Assembly (NCBI GenBank): GCA_965603355.1
Contig: CBFDCQ010000118.1
Coordinates: forward strand, 1 to 6,766
Reading direction: 5' to 3'
DNA: 6,766 nt
DNA from: CBFDCQ01 sp965603355
GTDB lineage: Bacteria > Hydrogenedentota > CAZGCA01 > CBFDCQ01
The first letter of the stretch is position 1. The number at the start of each line of letters is the position of its first letter. The notes below the pieces were generated by a model. That model ran no database searches. It was not told the origin of the DNA and was given only the letters and a program-made list of their open reading frames with translations. A program made the translations under genes and the position numbers. Below are positions 1-4,479 of this stretch, piece after piece.

Positions 1-967
1 CGGTGCTGACCGCATGACCCCACGTCTTGTTGTAGTCGTTTCGGCTGTGGTCCCAGCCGAACGGGTTGTGCTGATAGTAAAGGTGATACTCGCCATCATA
101 ATGGACCAGCCCATTGGGGTCGTTGAGCCAGCCCCGCTTGGACGAGAAGTGGAACTGCGGCCGGAGCGGTTCCCGGTACAGATCGTCCGAGTCGCGGATG
201 CCGTCTTCAACCGAAATCCGGTCGAGGATGTGCTCATTGGCGAGCGGGTGTCGGCGCGTGCGCATGAGCATCTCTTTGCCCAGCCACGGGCTGAGGTCGG
301 CGACTACCCAGTAATCAATATCGTCTGCGGCCAACTCAACGTCCATCGCGCGCACCTGTTTGCCGTCCACAACAAGCTCGATGTAGTGCCTGACTGCGCC
401 GGTCTTGACAGGGAAGTTCAGCACGGGTTTCGTAACGGTGATGGTGCGCTGAAGCAGAGGCCGTTCCGCAGGGACGTCACTCTGAACGATATGGTCAACG
501 CCGACGAAAGCCCAGCCCCTCTCGTCTTGATCGACGAGGCGAATACGGCCTGCCTTGCCTTTGAACTCCGCAACGTCCCAGGAATACCAGAACATCGCAT
601 GAAACCTCGTCGGGGCCGTCGTGCGAACCACGTCACCGTCCACGAGAAGTTGAACCGCCAAATCTCCCGGGGTGCTGTCTTCGCCTTCGACGGCTCCCAT
701 GAGAAAATGAATCGCATTGCGCTCAATCGTGAACGGGGGCGAAGTGAGCGTTCCGGTTCCGCGCCTGCTTGTCGCGGTCCGAGTGCCCAGGGAACCGGGC
801 CTGTCCTCTTCCGCGGGACGTTCTCCAAACGCATCTCCTTCGACCGTCCATTCCCCGTACGACTCCCTTTCGAAATCCTCGATGAGGATGACGTCGTCCG
901 CGAGACAAATGGTTGCGAACGCCGCGACCACGAGGATAGTCGTGCACACTGGACGAATTGCTCTCAT
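1..967 (-). CDS. Exported GH32 family glycoside hydrolase (fructan hydrolase-like), N-terminal part only
   Basis: Partial gene: 322 residues are visible before the left window edge, so most of the catalytic domain is missing. Residues 1-23 form a signal peptide (hydrophobic ILVVAAFATICLA, then DD). Residues about 26-165 look like a beta-sandwich module that precedes GH32 domains in planctomycete-type enzymes (DFERESYGEW; TLTSPPFTIER; later GWAFVGVDHI). Residues about 170-240 look like a second beta-rich segment. The GH32 five-bladed propeller begins near 265 (DLYREPLRPQFHF), followed by WLNDPNG at 280-286. In that family motif Asp283 would be the catalytic nucleophile. GH32 enzymes hydrolyse beta-fructosides such as levan, inulin or sucrose; which substrate applies here cannot be told. 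The start at 967 is supported by AAGGAG at 974-979, six bases upstream. The family call is firm; the exact activity is inference. The gene has its own candidate promoter, so it need not be cotranscribed with the prepilin-like gene upstream. Confidence 0.9.
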   Translation of the reverse strand, partial: MRAIRPVCTTILVVAAFATICLADDVILIEDFERESYGEWTVEGDAFGERPAEEDRPGSLGTRTATSRRGTGTLTSPPFTIERNAIHFLMGAVEGEDSTPGDLAVQLLVDGDVVRTTAPTRFHAMFWYSWDVAEFKGKAGRIRLVDQDERGWAFVGVDHIVQSDVPAERPLLQRTITVTKPVLNFPVKTGAVRHYIELVVDGKQVRAMDVELAADDIDYWVVADLSPWLGKEMLMRTRRHPLANEHILDRISVEDGIRDSDDLYREPLRPQFHFSSKRGWLNDPNGLVHYDGEYHLYYQHNPFGWDHSRNDYNKTWGHAVST

Positions 968-1011
968 GAGAGGCTCCTTTCTTCTGCACCGGTTTTCTTC
1001 AACGCTCACAG

Positions 1012-1020
1012 ATTGTAGCA
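1012..1020 (-). promoter_or_regulatory. Candidate extended -10 promoter of the GH32 gene
   Basis: On the minus strand the sequence reads TGC-TACAAT, an extended -10 (TGn) with five of six matches to TATAAT. The predicted start of transcription is near 1005, giving a leader of roughly 38 nt before the ATG at 967. The -35 position (about TTAGCC) is poor and falls inside the inverted repeat at 1030-1048, so a regulator bound there could control the promoter. Based on consensus matching by eye only. Confidence 0.4.
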
Positions 1021-1029
1021 CATGCCGGA

Positions 1030-1048
1030 CACAGGCTAACAGCCTGTG
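1030..1048. repeat. Inverted repeat upstream of the GH32 gene
   Basis: Perfect inverted repeat CACAGGCT-AAC-AGCCTGTG, with 8-bp arms and a 3-bp centre. It overlaps the -35 region of the candidate GH32 promoter. It could be an operator, a short hairpin, or one copy of a dispersed palindromic repeat; a single copy in this window cannot decide. Confidence 0.55.
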
Positions 1049-1110
1049 GCACCTGCGCGTAGGCAATGGGCATCGTCGGCCGCGCCCGAAGCGGCGTGTA
1101 TGTTAGCATG

Positions 1111-1147
1111 AGGGGCTGCCACTCCCGGTCAGGAAATGGCAGCCCCT
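1111..1147. terminator. Strong hairpin after the prepilin-like gene, probable terminator
   Basis: An 11-bp perfect stem (AGGGGCTGCCA paired with TGGCAGCCCCT) closes a 15-nt loop. It lies about 80 nt past the stop codon of the prepilin-like gene (1229) and before the GH32 promoter, which is where a transcription end is expected. There is no U run on the minus-strand side (the sequence continues CATGCTAAC), so it is not a textbook intrinsic terminator. It may act as an RNA 3'-end stabiliser or assist factor-dependent termination. Confidence 0.45.
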
Positions 1148-1171
1148 TACTTATCACCGTCGTGCACTTGT

Positions 1172-1189
1172 ATCGCGTGCTCGCGCGAT
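1172..1189. repeat. Small inverted repeat after the prepilin-like gene
   Basis: ATCGCG-TGCTCG-CGCGAT: 6-bp perfect arms around a 6-nt loop, 40 nt beyond the prepilin-like stop codon. It could form a GC-rich hairpin in the 3' region of that transcript. No U run follows. Short enough that chance is possible. Confidence 0.3.
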
Positions 1190-1228
1190 CACGTCCACCA
1201 GATTGCGGCTATGCCGGCGGCGTTACTC

Positions 1229-2254
1229 CTAGGTCACCTGGCAAACGCCAGCCGGGTGCAACGGGCCGACCTCGGCGCTCGGGTATCGGTAGAACTCGAC
1301 GTGGCCATCCATGAAGAGGACGTTCGCGCCGCTGGGCACGTGGTTCCACGTGCCGGGGCCGTGAAAGCCGCCCAGATCGAGATGACTCATATCCCAGAGG
1401 ACCGGGAGGTCACTTTGCGCCATTGCGCTGCCGGCCGGGTTGTTGATGTCCGTGATGAAGAACCGCTCGATACCTTCCTTCAGGCGATAGATCGTGCCCC
1501 CGGGTTGACGCCCGTTGCCAAACGGTACCGTCGGCCATACATAGTCCTGGAAACCGGACGGAAACGAGCCGGGAGCATCGGGATAATAGTCTGAAATATG
1601 ACCTCTCCACTCACCCATGTCGATACCGTCGGTGTTGGCGTCCCGGTCGAACCATGCCAGTAGTTCATCATCGTCTACAGGTCCTATGCCTCCTTCTCCC
1701 AAGAGAACCAGCCCGCGCCATGCCTGCCAGGTTATCCAAACCTCGGTATCTTCGGCGCCGGCCCATGCGCAATACTCGTAGCCGCCGCCTGACCAGAACT
1801 TATTGGGATCGATACCTCCCGGAGGTCGCGGATCGTCATTGCCCACGCACCACACTCCCCTCGGCTCCCCGTCCGCCTGAACCGTGCAATCGACAATGTC
1901 GGCGATATTGCTGATACCCGCCATCAGGTACGTGGATGCCGACGGGCAGAACATGATGTTCACATCCGTCAGATACTCGGGATACACCGCCCGGCCTCGC
2001 GGAACCTGGATTGGAAAAACCCACGGAACGCGCTCATCGTCCGCTGAGTTATGGTTCGGCGGGAACATGCCGTCGTGCTCGTTGGCGTACATCTTGAAGA
2101 TGAGGCCCCACTGTTTCAGGTTATTGGCGCAGGATGCGCGACGCGCGGCTTCTCGCGCTCGCGCAAGCGCCGGCAGCAGTATCGCCGCCAGTATACCGAT
2201 GATCGCTATGACCACCAGCAGTTCGATCAATGTAAATCCGCGTGATTTCTTCAT
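1229..2254 (-). CDS. Prepilin-like protein with N-terminal methylation motif and C-terminal H-x-DG motif
   Basis: 341 residues. The N-terminus is a type IV prepilin/pseudopilin signal: a short basic leader MKKSRG, then FTLIELLVVIAIIG and a hydrophobic helix to about residue 30. Prepilin peptidase would cut after Gly6; the conserved Glu at +5 is Glu11. The helix continues into ARAREAARRASCANNLKQWG, typical of the large prepilin-like family (DUF1559 and relatives) abundant in PVC-type bacteria. The globular part contains Cys103, Cys123, Cys136 and Cys162. The C-terminus carries NHVPSGANVLFMDGHVEF (304-321), matching the H-X9-DG processing-associated motif, here with ten residues between His305 and Asp316. 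Such proteins are membrane- or surface-anchored, but the family's role is poorly known; it often sits beside sulfatases and glycosidases. An ATG ten codons further upstream (2284) is unlikely, because GGGAGG lies seven bases before 2254. Copy A of the duplicated promoter element lies about 190 bp upstream. Confidence 0.92.
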   Translation of the reverse strand: MKKSRGFTLIELLVVIAIIGILAAILLPALARAREAARRASCANNLKQWGLIFKMYANEHDGMFPPNHNSADDERVPWVFPIQVPRGRAVYPEYLTDVNIMFCPSASTYLMAGISNIADIVDCTVQADGEPRGVWCVGNDDPRPPGGIDPNKFWSGGGYEYCAWAGAEDTEVWITWQAWRGLVLLGEGGIGPVDDDELLAWFDRDANTDGIDMGEWRGHISDYYPDAPGSFPSGFQDYVWPTVPFGNGRQPGGTIYRLKEGIERFFITDINNPAGSAMAQSDLPVLWDMSHLDLGGFHGPGTWNHVPSGANVLFMDGHVEFYRYPSAEVGPLHPAGVCQVT

Positions 2255-2261
2255 CTCTTTT

Positions 2262-2267
2262 CCTCCC
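2262..2267 (-). promoter_or_regulatory. Ribosome binding site that fixes the prepilin-like start
   Basis: GGGAGG on the minus strand, seven bases before the ATG at 2254. It lies inside the reading frame of the alternative upstream ATG at 2284 and shows that the shorter form, with a standard prepilin leader, is the real one. Confidence 0.8.
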
Positions 2268-2369
2268 TCAGAACTGAGAAACATCTCGATTTACCGACTC
2301 GAACATCTAATAGATGGCAATTGACCTGTTTCATCACCCCCTTTCTCGATACCCCGGGTCATGCGCCCA

Positions 2370-2470
2370 GTTATGGCACTACCCCTAATTCCGGAGTCAG
2401 CGCTTTGCACCCGACAAACGCAACATATCAACCTTAACGCAATATTATACGCCCCCCCTCATCTGTCAAG
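2370..2470 (-). repeat. Duplicated promoter/leader element, copy A (upstream of prepilin-like gene)
   Basis: About 101 bp, matched by copy B at 4063-4163 in the same orientation. On the minus strand both copies read TTGACAG, a G tract, TATAATAT, TAAGGTTGA, then the identical block ATGTTGCGTTTGTCGGGTG, followed by AAGCG, ACTCCG and GGTAGTGCC in the same order. From TATAAT onward roughly 65 of 80 positions agree by eye, with a single-base indel. The element begins 22 bp after the stop codon of the ADP-ribosylglycohydrolase gene and ends about 115 bp before the prepilin-like start. It therefore spans promoter and early leader. Whether the conserved downstream part acts as a DNA site or as RNA is not known. 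Confidence 0.85.
2444..2469 (-). promoter_or_regulatory. Candidate promoter of the prepilin-like gene with G-tract spacer
   Basis: Perfect TTGACA (2464-2469) and perfect TATAAT (2444-2449) on the minus strand. The spacer is only 14 bp and includes a run of seven G (2452-2458). Optimal sigma-70 spacing is 17, so as written the promoter may be weak; an alternative -10, TAATAT (two bases further on, four of six matches), would give 16. Predicted leader about 180 nt. The double consensus match and the repetition at 4136-4162 make a real promoter likely. Confidence 0.65.
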
Positions 2471-2492
2471 TGCGTTCGGCTACACCCGGGTT

Positions 2493-3974
2493 TCAGAAAT
2501 CACAGTTGATGACGTACGTCACTTCGCCGCCAACCCCAGCTCCGAGCACGAGGTTCTCGCCATCATAGAAGCCCCGGACGTCCCAGTTGCCGAAATCTAT
2601 TCGTACCCGACCTCCGTCCTGCTCGTAACTGGCTTCTGTATCCTCCTCAGGCTGATAGCCGCCCGAGACTTTCACCCGGCCGTCCTCTCCGAAGACGAAC
2701 GTGAAATCCCAGCGGTAAAAGTGGGCAGACAGTGTCTTGCCGACAAGCGAGGGCGCTTCACCTGCACGCACTTCCATTCGCCCGCCGTTTTCAAGAATGG
2801 CCGTCTTGGCAACGGCGGCTATACGCGCGATGATATCACTGATACGGGTAACGTTCGGCAGCTCGTCGCGGCTGTAGTTGATGTAGAGATCGTTGAATGG
2901 TTTTTCCCATTCCCCCCAGCTCGCAACATTCTTCGTAAGTCTGTCCGGGATACCGCCGGCTCCCTGAAGCACCCCGATCAGGCCCCCGCAGGTGGCGGCC
3001 TGGTTGTCACAGTCATAGCCGGCCGACGTCGCGATCCCAACCGTCTTCATGAAGTCGCCTTCCCCGTAGAGCACCGCCATGATCCCGGTCAGGCCGTTGC
3101 ACAGTGAAGACACGTTACTCACGGGCGCCTCGTACGACCCTTTCTTGTATTCGTAGTACTTATCATGGATCTCCTTACGTGTGTCGCGCCAGTCGTCGTA
3201 CTTCTTGTGCCACTTCACGACGTCCCGCATGCCTTCGGCGAAGGGACCTTCGTTGGGGACAGCGTCTATTGCCATCTGCACCAGCTTCTCAACGTCCTTC
3301 TCGAAAAACGCGGCGCTGATCATCACACCGTAGGCGATGGTCGGGTGCGTTCCCCAATCGTCGTTGGTGATTCGGGCGCCCCACAACGCTCGCTCGCCCG
3401 CCTTTTCCGTCATACCGGGATAGAAGGCGCTCCAGATCTCATTGACCAACTGCGGATCGATCTGAAACCAGTTCTCGTTGTTCTCCTTACGTCCCGTATC
3501 GGGGGCAACAAGCCCCTGCTCCATCAGGTCTCGCGCCGTACGATTTGCCACCCAGATCCTGCGGTTGATGTGCTTCTTCCACATCTCGGTAATCTCAGGA
3601 TATGTAATGTCGAGCCCGTACTTCTCCACGGCATGCAGCGTGACAAACTCGATATCCGTATCGTCATCACTGAAGGCGCCCTCGACCCAGCCCGCAATAA
3701 GGGGAATGTAACCGCGCAGGTCATTCCGATTAATCTTGAGGGATGGGTCATCCTCATAAGTATATATCTTGTCCACAAGCACGGGGATCGCTTCCTCCAC
3801 ATAGGTGTTCTCAAACGGGAACCCCATGTAGTTGCCGACAAGCTGCCCGATCCAGAAGCCCGAAATCTTGTCGAGAAGTTCTTCCTCGCTGATGGCCCTC
3901 TCTTTCGCATGAGCGCCGGCAGCGAATGCTAACACAACAGCCAGAATGATGGTGAAACGTAGCAAGTGACGCAT
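2493..3974 (-). CDS. Exported ADP-ribosylglycohydrolase-family protein with extra C-terminal beta domain
   Basis: 493 residues. Residues 1-23 are a signal peptide (hydrophobic FTIILAVVLAFAAG, cut after AHA). Residues about 28-395 match the ADP-ribosylglycohydrolase (DraG/ARH) fold: GFWIGQLVGNYMGFPFE (39-55) is the usual N-terminal helix motif, SDDDTDIEF (102-110) the first acidic metal site, and GYDCDNQAATCGGLIG (319-334) the second. In characterised relatives these Asp/Thr residues bind two Mg ions that place the ADP-ribose for N- or O-glycosidic cleavage. Residues about 405-493 (LVGKTLSAHFYRWDFTFVFG onward) are a short beta-rich, lipocalin-like add-on. A secreted location is odd for an enzyme that reverses intracellular ADP-ribosylation, so the substrate may be another glycosidic bond; this is inference. 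The start at 3974 has GGGAGG at 3983-3988. The gene is preceded by copy B of the duplicated promoter element. No clear intrinsic terminator follows. Confidence 0.88.
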   Translation of the reverse strand: MRHLLRFTIILAVVLAFAAGAHAKERAISEEELLDKISGFWIGQLVGNYMGFPFENTYVEEAIPVLVDKIYTYEDDPSLKINRNDLRGYIPLIAGWVEGAFSDDDTDIEFVTLHAVEKYGLDITYPEITEMWKKHINRRIWVANRTARDLMEQGLVAPDTGRKENNENWFQIDPQLVNEIWSAFYPGMTEKAGERALWGARITNDDWGTHPTIAYGVMISAAFFEKDVEKLVQMAIDAVPNEGPFAEGMRDVVKWHKKYDDWRDTRKEIHDKYYEYKKGSYEAPVSNVSSLCNGLTGIMAVLYGEGDFMKTVGIATSAGYDCDNQAATCGGLIGVLQGAGGIPDRLTKNVASWGEWEKPFNDLYINYSRDELPNVTRISDIIARIAAVAKTAILENGGRMEVRAGEAPSLVGKTLSAHFYRWDFTFVFGEDGRVKVSGGYQPEEDTEASYEQDGGRVRIDFGNWDVRGFYDGENLVLGAGVGGEVTYVINCDF

Positions 3975-3993
3975 CGTTAGATCCTCCCAATCC

Positions 3994-4006
3994 TTTCGGC
4001 CCGAAA
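3994..4006. repeat. Small palindrome next to the ribosome binding site of the ADP-ribosylglycohydrolase gene
   Basis: TTTCGG-C-CCGAAA on the plus strand, a symmetric 6+1+6 palindrome. It lies five bases upstream of the GGGAGG ribosome binding site at 3983-3988. As RNA only five pairs with a three-base loop are feasible. It could be a protein site or a weak translation-control hairpin; chance is possible. Confidence 0.25.
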
Positions 4007-4030
4007 TTTCCCATACGGACGTGCCCGCGA

Positions 4031-4069
4031 CCGCAGCGTGGCAGAATCGGGCTGTCCGCCACGTTGCGG
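4031..4069 (-). promoter_or_regulatory. Leader hairpin upstream of the ADP-ribosylglycohydrolase gene
   Basis: In the minus-strand RNA the sequence folds as CCGCA-A-CGTGGCGG, an 11-nt loop, then CTGCCACG-C-TGCGG. That is 13 pairs including one G-U, with one internal mismatch. It lies in the predicted 5' leader, overlapping the end of repeat copy B and about 57 nt before the start codon. At the equivalent place copy A has only a weak GGG/CCC pairing, so the strong form is specific to this gene. No U run follows it, so a simple attenuator is not supported. Confidence 0.5.
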
Positions 4070-4163
4070 CACTACCTCTGTTGCGGAGTTACCGCTTCAC
4101 ACCCGACAAACGCAACATCTCAACCTTAGCTCCATATTATACCCCCCCCGGGCGTCTGTCAAG
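4063..4163 (-). repeat. Duplicated promoter/leader element, copy B (upstream of ADP-ribosylglycohydrolase gene)
   Basis: Partner of the element at 2370-2470, same orientation and length. The strictly conserved core, ATGTTGCGTTTGTCGGGTG, lies just downstream of the -10. In this copy GTTGCG in the core can pair with CGCAAC about 25 nt later, but copy A has lost that pairing, so it is not supported by covariation. The spacer sequence differs between the copies apart from the G tract, while -35 and -10 are identical. Confidence 0.85.
4136..4162 (-). promoter_or_regulatory. Candidate promoter of the ADP-ribosylglycohydrolase gene with G-tract spacer
   Basis: Perfect TTGACA (4157-4162) and TATAAT (4136-4141) on the minus strand, with a 15-bp spacer containing eight G (4142-4149). 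Spacing is again short for sigma-70; the offset TAATAT would give 17. The -35 lies inside a small inverted repeat, CGTCT-gtca-AGACG (4153-4166). Predicted leader about 155 nt. Confidence 0.65.
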
Positions 4164-4188
4164 ACGTGATTGGCCGGGTGCCCACGTC
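4163..4188. promoter_or_regulatory. Bipartite inverted repeat between the divergent promoters
   Basis: GACGTG (4163-4168) and CACGTC (4183-4188) are perfect inverted half-sites whose centres are 20 bp apart, about two helical turns. The left half-site directly abuts the -35 of the leftward promoter and overlaps the small inverted repeat at 4153-4166. The arrangement fits a dimeric regulator site in the divergent region. Copy A lacks it, so any control would be specific to this region. Not matched to a known regulator. Confidence 0.35.
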
Positions 4189-4230
4189 CCACAGAACCGG
4201 AAGAATGAGTGCACTTCAGCAAACCAAGCG

Positions 4231-4259
4231 TTGACATCACCTGCCAGGATCATCATAAT
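4231..4259 (+). promoter_or_regulatory. Candidate sigma-70 promoter of the glycosidase-like/FGE fusion gene
   Basis: TTGACA (4231-4236), 17-bp spacer, CATAAT (4254-4259): a perfect -35, optimal spacing and five of six at -10. The start of transcription would be near 4266, leaving a leader of roughly 210 nt before the ATG at 4480. It is divergent from the promoter at 4136-4162, with the two -35 elements about 70 bp apart. Confidence 0.65.
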
Positions 4260-4265
4260 AGCGAA

Positions 4266-4479
4266 AGCATGCCCGCGGGGGTCGCGGCGAGCTCAGATTC
4301 TTACAAAAATGGACTATGAAGAAAACAGGGACATACAAATAGCCGGATGAAAGCATGAATATCACGTATGTTCGAAATGGAGAAAGGCAAACTTCACTGG
4401 GTGCCAACTTTATCGGAGGAGGATCACGTGACATCAGGTGATCCGCGAATCTAAATGTCTGGAACAAAGGGGAAATAGA
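4266..4479 (+). other. Long untranslated leader of the fusion gene
   Basis: About 214 nt between the predicted transcription start and the start codon. It contains a perfect 7-bp inverted repeat, GGATCAC/GTGATCC (4421-4427 and 4438-4444), with a 10-nt loop. Two small open frames are also present: 13 codons from 4309, and 28 codons from 4355 to 4441 whose end lies within the hairpin. Neither small frame has a good Shine-Dalgarno site. No known riboswitch class was recognised. The ribosome binding site of the main gene is AAGGGGA at 4467-4473. Confidence 0.4.

Noticed and set aside
895..967. Lipoprotein signal (Cys21) on the GH32 protein
   Set aside because: The residues before Cys are Ala-Thr-Ile; a lipobox needs a small residue such as Gly or Ala at -1. 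An ordinary signal peptidase I site after Ala23 fits better.
14..1018. Long plus-strand open frame antisense to the GH32 gene
   Set aside because: It has no recognisable domain, and its composition is that of an antisense frame in a GC-rich gene. The opposite strand encodes a signal peptide and a clear GH32 motif.
2255..2284. Upstream ATG at 2284 as start of the prepilin-like protein
   Set aside because: It would place ten extra residues before the short basic leader and would put the GGGAGG ribosome binding site inside the coding sequence.
2484..2491. ACCCGGGT palindrome as terminator of the ADP-ribosylglycohydrolase gene
   Set aside because: An 8-bp palindrome without a loop or U run cannot form a terminator hairpin, and it is not present in copy B of the repeat.
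2361..3932. Two long plus-strand open frames (2361-3107 and 3165-3932) antisense to the ADP-ribosylglycohydrolase gene
   Set aside because: They are mirror frames of a well-supported coding sequence with conserved motifs; no family similarity or ribosome binding site was seen.
4355..4441. 28-codon open frame as a separate small gene
   Set aside because: No convincing Shine-Dalgarno sequence, and no similarity or membrane-like character; kept only as part of the leader description.
4266..4479. Known riboswitch in the leader of the fusion gene
   Set aside because: No consensus core of a class I know could be recognised by eye; a covariance-model search would be needed to reopen this.
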